A stretch of DNA of 64,000 nucleotides from Ignavibacteriales bacterium (GCA_015709675.1 CP054182.1:971448-1035447); one strand, 5' to 3'; numbered from the stretch's first letter, positions 53,332-63,600 are shown. The notes: a model not told the origin generated them from the sequence alone. Program-made: numbers and translations.

Positions 53332-53773
53332 GAATTATGAAATATGAATTATGAAGTATGAATTGTGAATTGTGAATTGTGAATTGTGAATTGTGAATTG
53401 TGAATTAAATCTGATTCAAAGCTAGTGTTTGTTAAATAGATAATTGGGATTTATTCGTACAGACATATAATAATCTGTCTTATTCTTAAAAACCTCTGTT
53501 GGCAAAAAATTTAACGCAAAATAAGCAAAGTTGCCCGCAAAATAACACAGAGGGAGAGAATCCCGCGCAAAGACGCAGAGATTTTTCCGATCCGTGTTCA
53601 TCAGCGTTGCTTCAGCATCCGTATCATCAGCGTCCCATCAGCCCCCAGAAAAGACGCAAATTAACTGAGAATTGATAGTTGAAAATGGAAGATTGAAAAC
53701 GCCATGATTTAACGCAGAGGAAGAAGAATATCCCGTAAAGTAACGCTAAGGAGAATCATAACCGTCTCTTATA
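53332..53773. repeat. Intergenic simple repeat (GTGAATT) and decayed repeat text
   Basis: At 53332-53407 the 7-base unit GTGAATT is repeated about six times after ATGAATT-like copies. From 53520 come AACGCAAAATAAGC, CGCAAAGACGCAGAG and CCGTGTTCATCAGCG words, similar to the block before 38190. No reading frame is convincing, giving about 440 bases without a gene. Confidence 0.8.
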
Positions 53774-54406
53774 CTAATCAAACCACTTCATCCAGACTGT
53801 CTGATCAATATACGGCACGGAGTGCTTTTCGCAGATTTTCATAGTATGCCCCGTTCCTCCGCTGCGGGGTTTGGCAAGATCATCATAAAATATCGCGAAA
53901 TCAGCAGGTTCGAGTGATGCGCTTACAGAGCCCAGTACTTTAACCGTATCTCTCAGCAGATAAGGCACCTTGGCAGTCAGCCGGTTGGTCTTTCCTTCAA
54001 GCCATTGGGGAATCAGTCCTGCTGCCGCTTTATTGGCATCTGCGGTGTATTGTATAACATCCGGCTCAGATACCAGATTAACATCTTCCAGGGGGATGGT
54101 ATATATACCTTCGATCGCAACTGTTTTTCTGTGCGTTCTGTATGGAATCACCTGCTGCAGCCGCTCCGGACTTACCGCTGCAACACCTGAGGAAAAAAGC
54201 GCATCGGCTCCCTTCGCATTGCCCGAGCGGAAGTGCAGATGTGTGAATCTTTGTGCGAGAATTTTTCCGAGCTGCACCAGTTTGGGAGAATCTGCGCCGG
54301 GGATGCTTCTCTTGCCCTCAAGCAGGATTACGGGGTTCTGCCTGCCGGTGCTGATAAGAAATGCTTCAAATGCAGCGAGATCCGGGATAGGTAGTCTATT
54401 TGCCAT
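53774..54406 (-). CDS. SLOG-like (DprA/LOG-related) nucleotide-binding protein
   Basis: A 210-residue soluble protein. The core motif FRSGNAKGADALFSSGVAAV (about residues 59-78) resembles the SGG/GAD-type loops of SLOG proteins (DprA, TIR-associated sensors), and the C-terminal FAIFYDDLAKPRSGGTGHTMKICEKH has the second SGGTGHT loop with conserved hydrophobics. PVILLEGKRSIPGADSPKLV is the first Rossmann strand. SLOG domains bind nucleotides or nucleotide-derived signals. It stands alone between repeats, with no effector gene adjacent, so a housekeeping role is as likely as defence. No Shine-Dalgarno is obvious. Confidence 0.7.
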   Translation of the reverse strand: MANRLPIPDLAAFEAFLISTGRQNPVILLEGKRSIPGADSPKLVQLGKILAQRFTHLHFRSGNAKGADALFSSGVAAVSPERLQQVIPYRTHRKTVAIEGIYTIPLEDVNLVSEPDVIQYTADANKAAAGLIPQWLEGKTNRLTAKVPYLLRDTVKVLGSVSASLEPADFAIFYDDLAKPRSGGTGHTMKICEKHSVPYIDQTVWMKWFD

Positions 54407-54529
54407 GTTAGTAATCGCGTAAAATCAGGTTTCAGATAGAGAATGATACGGAGCCCGGCATTGATAACTCTATCATGGGATGATAATTTTCCGGAAATAT
54501 TTTAACTTATTGAGAGATCAGGATTTTAA

Positions 54530-54820
54530 CCAATTTGCGACTCCACCGGAGTCGGTGTTGGGTTGTGTGCTCATTTGGATTTCTACCAACCTTCGACTCC
54601 TCCGGAGTCTGGTTGGGTTGTGTGGGAAATTAAATTTCTACCAATCTGCGACTCCTCCGGAGTCTGGTTGGGTTATGGGGTCATTTGGATTTCTACCAAT
54701 GTTCGACTCCTCCGGAGTCTGATTGGGTTGTGGGGTCATTTGGATTTCTACCAATGTTCGACTCCTCCGGAGTTGAATTTCACCATTAACAATTATGAAG
54801 TTTTCCTCCGGAGTCATCCT
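54530..54820. repeat. Family C palindromic array, locus 2
   Basis: Cores start at 54538, 54594, 54649, 54704 and 54759, with steps 56, 55, 55, 55; a last partial CTCCGGAGTC lies at about 54803-54813. The first core is CGACTCCACCGGAGTCG; the next three read CGACTCCTCCGGAGTCT, all with the same mismatched last base. Text before the core is CTACCAA..TTCGACTCC. The array is at the 3' side of the FG-GAP unit. Confidence 0.95.
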
Positions 54821-54901
54821 GGCAATTCATAATTCATACTTCAAACCTCATAATTGTTTATCTGAGGCAGTTCTCTGAATTTTCAGTTGCTTGAATAAAT
54901 T

Positions 54902-54932
54902 CAACAGCCTCTGGTTGTGGCAGAGGCTGTTG
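54902..54932 (-). terminator. Rho-independent terminator (minus strand)
   Basis: CAACAGCCTCTG (54902-54913) pairs perfectly with CAGAGGCTGTTG (54921-54932), 7-base loop; on the minus strand AATTTATTC follows. It ends the unit 59995-54945. Confidence 0.88.
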
Positions 54933-54944
54933 AGTCAGAATCTG

Positions 54945-55148
54945 TCAGAGTTTTATTGCCGCACTGTAATTGAGTACTTTTATCAGCATGACGGTAATTA
55001 CCAAAGCGGCAGAGATATAGATACCTGCCATCTTTTTCTTTTTATCTTTTTTCATCAGTTTTATGCCTTCTGCGTAATCGTGAGCGCCTGAAGTATAATC
55101 TCCCTGACGGATATCCCAATTAACGTGACTGAATATATTGTTATTCAT
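54945..55148 (-). CDS. Small single-pass membrane protein
   Basis: A 67-residue protein with a soluble N-terminus NIFSHVNWDIRQGDYTSGAH, a basic patch KLMKKDKKKK, and one hydrophobic helix (MAGIYISAALVITVMLIKVL) near the C-terminus, predicted Nin/Cout or tail-anchored by charge. AAAGGA is 7 bases before the ATG. It is 36 bases after the FG-GAP gene on the same strand and before a strong terminator, so it is the third gene of that unit. Function unknown. Confidence 0.75.
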   Translation of the reverse strand: MNNNIFSHVNWDIRQGDYTSGAHDYAEGIKLMKKDKKKKMAGIYISAALVITVMLIKVLNYSAAIKL

Positions 55149-55184
55149 AATGTTTCCTTTTAATTACTCTATCGAAATTTTCAG

Positions 55185-58100
55185 TTATTTTATCAGAGTC
55201 ATCTTTTTAACAGCCCTATAGTCACCTGCTTCAATCCGGTAAACATATACTCCTGAAGGAAGCGCTGATGCATTGAACGGTACAGAATAATATCCGGCTT
55301 CCCGTTTGTCGTTTAGTAATTCTGTTACTTTATTCCCCAGCATATCATATATTTCTATCCTTACCACCGAAGCGGCGGGGAGGCTGAATTCAATGGTGGT
55401 TGCCGGATTGAATGGATTCGGATAATTCTGCTCAAGCGAAAAATTTTCCGGTTTACCGGTGAAGACTGCAACTTGTTGTGAATATTCAAACTTACCATCG
55501 GTATCAATTTGTTTAAGCCGGTAGAGATATTTAATTCCGGATACAATAGTACCGTCGGTGAAAGAATACGATTTTTCACTGTTGCTGTTTCCGTTGCCGA
55601 TTACAAAACCGATATTTTCCCAATCTTCTCCTGATCCCTGAAGAGTCCTGTGGATTTCGAAGCCGTAATTATTCACTTCGGTTGCGGTTTGCCAGTTGAG
55701 CTTAACACCTGACTCAGTAACGTAACCTGTGAACGCGATCAGCTCCACAGGGAGTGGAGTATTTTGCGCCTTAAAACTTCCAAAAGACTCCGGCTGATAG
55801 ACTTCATAGTATCTCCACGGACTATAAACCTGAAAAGGATTATTTACCGGACTGTATTTTACTCTTGCTCTCCAGCGATAATTGTATCCGGCTGTTATTC
55901 CGCTTACATCATTAGTTATCTCAATCCCGGTTAGCGTTGTTCCTAAGTCAGTAAATGAACCCTCACCCGATGATGAGGCATTATTCCCAAAGGGCTGACC
56001 TGTTCTTTTATATTCCCATACCAGTTTACCATCTGCTCTGCCAAAGGGAGATTTACCAAAGCTGTTTAATCTCACCTGTCCGACAGCGCCTGTTAAGCCA
56101 TTGGGACCTAAAACCGTTGAACTGGATGGCTGGTATTGTTGCAATGTTTTTCGTAAACCAGTTCCTTCATTTCCGTAGAAAACGAAGGCGCTTCCCTGAT
56201 CTGTAATTGAATTATCATAAAGATACGCCCCGACAATAACATCGCTATATCCATCTCCATTCACATCCCCCGCGCTGGAAACTGAATAGCCAAAATATGC
56301 AGATGCCTGATTACTTTCCGCGGTCCAGTTTACTGTTGTGCTTAACCCGTTTTTTGAACCGTAATAAACAAAAGCTTTCCCTTCATCTGTCTGTCCATTA
56401 TCATAAGAGTGTGCCCCTATAATTACATCGCTAAACCCATCTCCATTCACATCCCCCGCGGTGGAAACCGAAACACCATAATGAGCATTAACCTGATTAC
56501 TTTGAGAATTCCAGCTGGAATTAGAAAGCAATCCGTTTGAAGAACCATGATATACGAAGGCAATCCCTTCGTTTGATTCAAAGTCATCAAAATTATACGC
56601 TCCGACAATCACATCGCTGTAACCATCTCCATTGACATCTCCGGCAGTGGATACTGAAATTCCGAAATGCGCATTTGCCTGGTTACTCTCTCCTCTCCAG
56701 TTTGGAATAGCACTTAATCCGCCTGCTGAACCATGATAGACAAATGCAGCGCCTTCTTCAGCATCTCCATAATCTGACCAAATTGCTCCGACAATTACAT
56801 CGCTGTATCCATCACCATTGACATCCCCTGCATTTGAAACTGAACCTCCAAAATATGAATACTCCAGTTCACCTTCGGCTGTCCAATTTGCCGTTGTACT
56901 TGCCCCGCTTGCTGAACCGTGATAGACAAATACTTTTCCTTCACCGCCCCAGTTAACAAAGTAATTGTCCGCACCGACAATCACATCACTATATCCGTCT
57001 CCATTCACATCTCCCGCTGTTGAAACTGATACTCCGAAATTTGCATTTGGTTGAAAGCCCGCGGCAGCAGACCAGTTTGCAGAGGCACTTAACCCGCTTG
57101 CTGAACCATGATAGATATAAGCCTTTCCATCATACTGACTATTTGCTGCCACAATTACATCGCTGTAGCCATCTCCATTGACATCTCCTGCAGTAGAAAC
57201 CGAGGAACCAAAGCGTGCGTTATCCTGACTAACTCCGGCACTCCAGTCTGCTGAAGTGCTTAAGCCATTTGGTGAACCATGATAAACAAAGGCTCTTCCA
57301 TCATCAACAGTAAAATAGTCATACCTTCTTGCCCCCACTATTACATCGCTGTAGCCATCACCATTGACATCTCCCGCTGTGGCAACCGAATAGCCCAAAT
57401 AGGCATTTGTCTGATTACTTTCCGCAGTCCAGTTAGATGTTGTGGCTAACCCGCTTGCTGAACCGTGATAGACATAAGCTCTGCCTTCATTTGATTCATT
57501 ATTATCATAATTATAAGCTCCCACGATTACATCGCTGTAGCCATCTCCGTTAACATCTCCTGCAGTTGCAACTGAATAACCAAGGTTTGCGAGTCCCTGA
57601 TTACTTTCTGCTGTCCAGTTTGCTGTTGCGCTTAAGCCGCTCGCTGAACCATGATAAACAAATGCACTCCCTTCATTGTCTTGTCCATTATCAAAGAAAT
57701 ACGCTCCCACAATCACATCGCCGTAGCCATCCCCGTTGATATCTCCGGCAGTGGAGACTGAATAGCCAAATAAGGCTTGACTCTGATTGCTCTCGATTGT
57801 CCAACTGGCGGTTGCGTTTAAGCCAGTTGCAGAACCGTGATAGACATATGCCCTTCCTTCAAGTGATTGTCCATTAGTATAATTAGGTGCCCCCACAATC
57901 ACATCGCTGTAGCCATCGCCATTGACATCTCCTGCTGTACAGACAGAAGTTCCAAAGTATGCTCCTGCCAGATTGCTCTCCAACATCCGGTTTGCTGATG
58001 TGCTCAAACCACTTGCTGAACCATGATAGACATATACTCTTCCTTCATTTGTTTGCCCATTAGAATAAAAATGAGCACCAACGATCAGATCACTGTAGCC

Positions 58101-59609
58101 ATCGCCATTGACATCTCCAGCTGTTGAAACCGAACTGCCGAATTTTGTATTAGACAGGTTGCTTTCAATCGTCCAATTTGCGGTTGAACTTACTCCGCTT
58201 GCTGAACCGTGATAGACATAAGCCCTTCCCTCATCAGTGGATGGATTAGCCAAAGCAAACGCCCCGACAGCCACATCACTGTATCCATCTCCATTGACAT
58301 CTCCTGCTGTTGAAACCGCAAAACCAAAAAAGGCATTAGCCACATTACTTTCTGCCGTCCAGTTGGCTGTTGCGCTCAACCCGCTTGATGAACCGTGATA
58401 GACATAAGCGGATCCTTCATTTGACTGGCCATTATCAAACAAATATGCTCCTACAATCACATCGCTGTATCCATCACCATTCACATCACCGGCTGTGGAA
58501 ACCGAATTACCAAATCTCGATTCTGCCTGATTACTTTCGGCTGTCCAGTCGGCGGTTGTGTTTAAGCCGCTTGCTGAACCGTGAAAGACAAATGCCCTTC
58601 CTTCATTTGACTGGCCATTATCATACAAATATGCTCCGACAATAACATCACTGTAACCATCACCATTCACATCGCCGGCTGTATTAACTGAGACACCAAA
58701 TGATGCATCCACCTGATTGATCTCTGCGGTCCAGTTAGCAGTTGTTGAAAGGGGATCTATAGTTATCGGGTATTCTGCATTCATGTCATTGACCGCGATG
58801 ACAAATTCGTTTTCGTTCTTCTTTTCAAAATGCGCGGGGAGTATATCGCCATTATTGTCGAATACCTTCAGGCGGCTGTATTTCATTTTTTCTTCCCCCT
58901 GACTGTCAATAAATGCCAGAGCATCCGCGCCAACCCGGAGTCTGAGATCGGTTTCAAGCGTGATTGCTACGCGCAACAATCCCTCTCCGGGGGACTCATG
59001 CTTTACTATAAAATCCTGCCGCATTCCTTCCTCGCTATTGTGGTAGGTTATAGCGAAATCTTTATCCTCAATTTTGGCTGTGTTTTTGATGACAGAGAAT
59101 TCATTTCCGGAGAATGTTTTCAGATCATTCTTCCTGCCGTAACCCTTCAGCTTGAACCGTATTTTCCAGTCCGCTATTTCCCCGTATTCTTTTTCTTCTT
59201 CAGTGACTGACCTGTCGTTAATATCATATAATGGTATTTTTAACTGTCGGGGTTTAGCGGTAAAGCCGTCATTATGATAGATGAACCGGAGGTTCTGGCT
59301 TCTGTTGGGTGACTGATAAGCCATGTACTCCGGGTTAAAATTTATATTGTATTCATCTGATCTTAAGCTTTTGATAACGGAACTGTACCAGGAAGAATTC
59401 TGAAGATCCGCCGTTTCTTTTTCTGCATTATTCAACGGCTGATTCTTTTGTATAAATTCCGGGATCGCTGAGAACCTGATTTTCTCTTTTGCAGTATTAA
59501 AAACATATCCGTTTAGTCCGGAAAAGAGAAGTGAAAGGACAATACATGTCCCCATAATAATCAGCGAAAAAAGTTTCAGCGGATTCTCTTGTTGAGTCTT
59601 ATTCATCAT
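55185..59609 (-). CDS. FG-GAP repeat (integrin-like) protein with T9SS sorting domain
   Basis: A 1474-residue exported protein. A signal/anchor (LKLFSLIIMGTCIVLSLLFS) and a region of about 270 residues (WKIRFKLKGYGRKND; YPITIDPLSTTANW) lead to 14 FG-GAP repeats, each about 64 residues, with FG.SVSTAGDVNGDGYSDVI carrying the calcium-type DxNxDG loop. A fibronectin-like linker follows, and the last 80 residues (LEQNYPNPFNPATTIEFSLP) are a type A T9SS sorting domain. It should be a calcium-binding beta-propeller displayed on the surface. The repeats are nearly identical in DNA between about 56190 and 58720 (period about 192 bases). It starts 29 bases after the response regulator's stop. Confidence 0.95.
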   Translation of the reverse strand: MMNKTQQENPLKLFSLIIMGTCIVLSLLFSGLNGYVFNTAKEKIRFSAIPEFIQKNQPLNNAEKETADLQNSSWYSSVIKSLRSDEYNINFNPEYMAYQSPNRSQNLRFIYHNDGFTAKPRQLKIPLYDINDRSVTEEEKEYGEIADWKIRFKLKGYGRKNDLKTFSGNEFSVIKNTAKIEDKDFAITYHNSEEGMRQDFIVKHESPGEGLLRVAITLETDLRLRVGADALAFIDSQGEEKMKYSRLKVFDNNGDILPAHFEKKNENEFVIAVNDMNAEYPITIDPLSTTANWTAEINQVDASFGVSVNTAGDVNGDGYSDVIVGAYLYDNGQSNEGRAFVFHGSASGLNTTADWTAESNQAESRFGNSVSTAGDVNGDGYSDVIVGAYLFDNGQSNEGSAYVYHGSSSGLSATANWTAESNVANAFFGFAVSTAGDVNGDGYSDVAVGAFALANPSTDEGRAYVYHGSASGVSSTANWTIESNLSNTKFGSSVSTAGDVNGDGYSDLIVGAHFYSNGQTNEGRVYVYHGSASGLSTSANRMLESNLAGAYFGTSVCTAGDVNGDGYSDVIVGAPNYTNGQSLEGRAYVYHGSATGLNATASWTIESNQSQALFGYSVSTAGDINGDGYGDVIVGAYFFDNGQDNEGSAFVYHGSASGLSATANWTAESNQGLANLGYSVATAGDVNGDGYSDVIVGAYNYDNNESNEGRAYVYHGSASGLATTSNWTAESNQTNAYLGYSVATAGDVNGDGYSDVIVGARRYDYFTVDDGRAFVYHGSPNGLSTSADWSAGVSQDNARFGSSVSTAGDVNGDGYSDVIVAANSQYDGKAYIYHGSASGLSASANWSAAAGFQPNANFGVSVSTAGDVNGDGYSDVIVGADNYFVNWGGEGKVFVYHGSASGASTTANWTAEGELEYSYFGGSVSNAGDVNGDGYSDVIVGAIWSDYGDAEEGAAFVYHGSAGGLSAIPNWRGESNQANAHFGISVSTAGDVNGDGYSDVIVGAYNFDDFESNEGIAFVYHGSSNGLLSNSSWNSQSNQVNAHYGVSVSTAGDVNGDGFSDVIIGAHSYDNGQTDEGKAFVYYGSKNGLSTTVNWTAESNQASAYFGYSVSSAGDVNGDGYSDVIVGAYLYDNSITDQGSAFVFYGNEGTGLRKTLQQYQPSSSTVLGPNGLTGAVGQVRLNSFGKSPFGRADGKLVWEYKRTGQPFGNNASSSGEGSFTDLGTTLTGIEITNDVSGITAGYNYRWRARVKYSPVNNPFQVYSPWRYYEVYQPESFGSFKAQNTPLPVELIAFTGYVTESGVKLNWQTATEVNNYGFEIHRTLQGSGEDWENIGFVIGNGNSNSEKSYSFTDGTIVSGIKYLYRLKQIDTDGKFEYSQQVAVFTGKPENFSLEQNYPNPFNPATTIEFSLPAASVVRIEIYDMLGNKVTELLNDKREAGYYSVPFNASALPSGVYVYRIEAGDYRAVKKMTLIK

Positions 59610-59638
59610 TGCATTACCTACCTGATAGTTTATAACTG

Positions 59639-59995
59639 TTATATACTGTTATGGTTTTGTACTAAATTTGTCAGCATTATCAGATTATCCTTACCCAGAA
59701 AAGCGCTTGCCCCCGCGGATATGGCAGCATCCCTGAAAGCACTGGTTTCGTGCGCGGTTAAAATTATCACATGAGCAAGGGGATCATAATTAATTATATT
59801 TTTTGTTGCGGTTAATCCGTCAACATTCTTCATTTCTAAATCCATAATCACATAATCGGGACGGTTTGATTTATAGAGTTCAAGTGCCTCGTCACCGTCC
59901 TCTGCCTCAATAAACTGATCATACCGGTTTTTCAGCAGAGACGCGATCATTTTTCTTACCCTGGGATTATCATCCACGGAAAGAATCTTAGTCAC
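59639..59995 (-). CDS. Single-domain response regulator (CheY-like receiver)
   Basis: A 118-residue stand-alone receiver domain. Acidic pocket Asp8/Asp9 (SVDDNPRVRKM), phosphorylated Asp52 (YVIMDLEMKNVDG), Thr80 (VIILTAHE) and Lys102 (AFLGKDNL) are all in place, so it should be a working phospho-switch with no output domain. It starts at a GTG (59995); GGTGGAG is just upstream at rather short spacing. It is upstream of the FG-GAP gene, with only a 29-base gap, so the two are probably co-transcribed. No histidine kinase is nearby. Confidence 0.92.
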   Translation of the reverse strand: MTKILSVDDNPRVRKMIASLLKNRYDQFIEAEDGDEALELYKSNRPDYVIMDLEMKNVDGLTATKNIINYDPLAHVIILTAHETSAFRDAAISAGASAFLGKDNLIMLTNLVQNHNSI

Positions 59996-60627
59996 ATCTC
60001 CACCCGGCGATGAGAGATTCTGATACTGCAGCGGAGGCCTTCCTTCTCCTCAGTGCGGCTGACTTGAGACAGGGGAAACATCCCAGGCAAAGAATCAGTC
60101 CGGATACATTCATATATATTTTCACTTTATGTGTACAAAAGAAAAAAATTAACGGGATAATATTACAGCGGAGATGCTATGGGGGACAATGAGTGCCACC
60201 ACTCAATTTTCTGAGTGGTTCCACCCAGTAAAACCGGAAAGCAAGCGAAATGAGAAAGACCTATGACAAGTCTTATAGATTTTTAATGCAGGGATAGGGA
60301 GTTCTACCAATTTGCAACTCTGCCGGAGTCGGGCTGTCAGGTCATCCGGATTTCTACCAACTTACGGCTCCGCTGGAGTCATTCCGGCGATTAATAATTC
60401 ATACTTCAAACTTCATAATTCTTTACGCTCCTCCGGAGTCGGATTAGGTTTGAGGGGTAATTACGATTTCTACCATTTTTCGACTCCACCGGAGTCCGAA
60501 GAAAATCCCGAATGAAGGACAGTATAATTTGTAATGAGGAATTAGTGATTAGTTATGCCGAAGGATATTCATTTATTATTAATCGAAAAGAGCCGCACTG
60601 ATGCGCGGCTCTGCAAATTTCTTGAAA
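59996..60627. repeat. Intergenic region with hairpin and family C palindromic array, locus 3
   Basis: A hairpin ACCACTCA/TGAGTGGT stands at 60198-60219 without a T-run. Family C remnants follow at about 60314 (CAACTCTGCCGGAGTCG), 60365 (CGGCTCCGCTGGAGTC), 60427 (CGCTCCTCCGGAGTCG) and 60480 (CGACTCCACCGGAGTCC), with TTCTACCAA or TTCTACCAT text before three of them. AATTCATACTTCAAACTTCAT near 60391 is also found beside locus 2. The terminator at 60589 closes the region. Confidence 0.85.
60589..60612 (-). terminator. Rho-independent terminator (minus strand)
   Basis: AGAGCCGC (60589-60596) pairs with GCGGCTCT (60605-60612); on the minus strand TTTTC follows. It ends the FG-GAP gene that stops at 60628. 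Confidence 0.86.
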
Positions 60628-63600
60628 TCATTTAATTAATGTCATCTTTTTGACTGACGTAAATTCACCTGCTTCTATCCGGTAAACATATACTCCTGAA
60701 GGAAGCGCTGATGCGTCGAACGGCAAAGAATAATATCCGGCCTCTCTTTTTTCGTTTAATAATTCTGATACTCTGTTTCCGAGCATATCATACACTGCTA
60801 TCTTTACGGCCGATGCGGCAGGGAGACTGAATTCAATCGTGGTCAACGGATTGAAGGGATTCGGGTAATTTTGCGATAAACTGTAAATCTGCGGATTTCC
60901 GAAGTCAATCAGCGCTTCGGGTGAATAGGTTTTGTATCCGTCGGTTTCTGTTATGGCTAATCTGTAAATATATTTTCCCGGCAGTACACCATAATCCGTA
61001 AAAGAATATCGTTTGGGAGAGTTACTGTTCATAGAACCCTGAACTTCTCCGATCTCATCCCATTTCACATCTCCGTAAACTTTGCGTTCAACCGTAAATG
61101 AGTAAATGTTTATCTCGGTCTGCGTTCTCCAGTTTAAGACAACATTTTTTCCGTTTATCCTTGCACTAAACAGATCGAGTTCAACGGGAAGAGGATTATT
61201 AGAATTAGAAACCACACTGCTGAAGTTTCCGTTTTTATCCTGAGCACGGATAAAATAATATAATGATCCTTCGAGCGGGGCAGTGTCCGTATAGGTTGTG
61301 TCTCTTGTTACTGCAATCGGTGATAAACTATCAGGATTGAAATGCGAGTTGCTGCTCCTGTAAATATAATATCCGTAAAGATCGCTCTCGCGGTTCTCTT
61401 TCCAGACAAGTGTAACACCATTTCCGCCCGGCTGGCTGCTGAAATACTGGACGGGCAGGGGAGAAAGGTTATCAACACTGTAAGCGGGAACCATGTTTGA
61501 TATCCAATAGTCATTTTTATCCGCGCCCCGCGCAACGATTCTGTAATAATATACGCCGGAGGTTTTTGCGTTTGAGTCAACCGGGGTTTTAATGGTATAT
61601 GAGTATCGTACATTAAACCGGGGAGTAACCGAGGCAATCTCTTCCCACGCGTTGCCGAATATCCCTCCGGGGAGCGTGCGTTCAATCGTATATTCACTCA
61701 GCACCGTATCGCCCGGGACATCGTAGCCTATACGCAGCCAGTTAACAGTAAGCTGCCCGCCGTCATCTCCGGGCACGTCTCTTATATAGTTAATTTTGGG
61801 CACAAGAGTTTGAGGAGCATATGACAAATAGAGATATGCTTTACCCGCTAAATTTGAATTGCTTCTGTCCGGTGCGCCAATTATGTAATCAGGCATCCTG
61901 TCTCCGTTAATATCACCCAGATAGGCGGCGGAACTGGCAAACAAATCATATCCGTATGATGACCTTATGATATCGGCTTGAGAATCCATATTGGCGCCTC
62001 CGTAATAAATCTGCACAAGACTGGTATTAGGCAGTGAATTTGGACTGGAAGTCACCAGAATGTCTGAATACCCGTCATTATTCTGATCACCGGCAGTTGA
62101 AACCACCGAACCAAGCCTGGAACCACTTGTGCCGGTAAGAGTGACTGACGCCGAGGTGCTCATTGAAGATCCCCCATAATAAATATATGCCCTCCCCGTG
62201 CTGGAAGAATAGGTAGAGGCTCCTACCACAATATCGCCATAGCCATCGCCGTTTACATCCCCTGCTGAAGCAAGTGAGATTCCAAGATTAGAGGATGCTT
62301 CACCAGTAAGCGTAACATCGATAACGCTATCCATTGCTGCACCGCCGTAAAGTATATATACTCTGCCCTGGCTGTTATAGCCATACGAACTGAACATTGC
62401 ATCAGCAAAACCATCGCCGTTTACATCCCCCGCACCGCTGATTCTCCTGCCCCAACTTAATCCGTTTGCGGCAGGACCTGTTGATTTTAAATCATAAACT
62501 CCGTCGAGAACTGCGCCCCCGTAATAAAGATAAATCCTGCCTAAACCTCCTCCATAATTGTATGCACTGGCCATAAAGTCCCCGTAGCCATCACCGTTTA
62601 CATCACCAATGTGGCCGACTGATACACCAAAATGATTCAAGGCTGCCTCGCCGTCTATCATTAAATCAGGAATTGTATCCATATTGCTTCCGCCAAGATA
62701 GACCCATACGCGGCCTCTGTTCGTGTTGTTGGCAGTGCTGTACTGATTTCCTCCGACTATTAAATCTGCGAAGCCATCACCGTTCAGGTCGCCTGAGGAT
62801 GACATTGAAACGCCGAAGTAGCTTAAATGCTGAGGTGTTTTTATGATTTTGTCAGCAACATTATCTAAGAGTGGCCCTCCGAAATAAATATAAATCTTTC
62901 CGGTATCGGAAGATGTGAACAATGCTGAGACCACCGCAAAATCCGGATAACCGTCTCCGTTTAAATCGCCCTCACCCGAAATTGTCTCGGAATATTCAGC
63001 GTTAATCTTGCCGTCCGTAAAAATATAATCAGGTGAGTTGCCGGATACAGTCATGTTTTTATAAAAGTAAACCATTCCTTTTGCACTGAGGTAATTATGG
63101 GCACCGGCCATAAAGCTAGAGTAGCCGTCTCCGTCAAAGTTCCCCCCCATTGCAACAGAATAGCCAAAATACGAATTAGAATTTTCGCCGGTTATTTTCT
63201 CCCGCGGTGTAGGGCTTATATCTTTCGCTCCGGAAAAAACATATATCCTTCCTGTGTTCCCGCTGTAACCGTGAGCCCCGATAAGAATATCAGAGTACCC
63301 GCCTGATCTCATATCTCCCGCTGAACTTACCGCAAAGCCAAAATAATCCCCCGCTGTTTCTCCTGTGAAAGTGAAATCAGCTGTATTGTCCGGCTGGGAA
63401 GAACCCAGATATATATATGCACGGCCTCTGTTTGAGCTGTATCCGTATGCGCCAACAATAACATCAGCATAGTAATCACCGTTAACATCACCCGCCAGTG
63501 CAACTGCATGCCCAAAATAATCTCCGGCTGATTCTCCAAGCATAACAATATCTGCGGTGCTATTCATTGCTGCACCGCCGAAAAAGATTTCCGCCTTCCC

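Noticed and set aside
60198-60219. Hairpin ACCACTCA/TGAGTGGT as a terminator
   Set aside because: No T-rich tail on either strand and no gene ends next to it.
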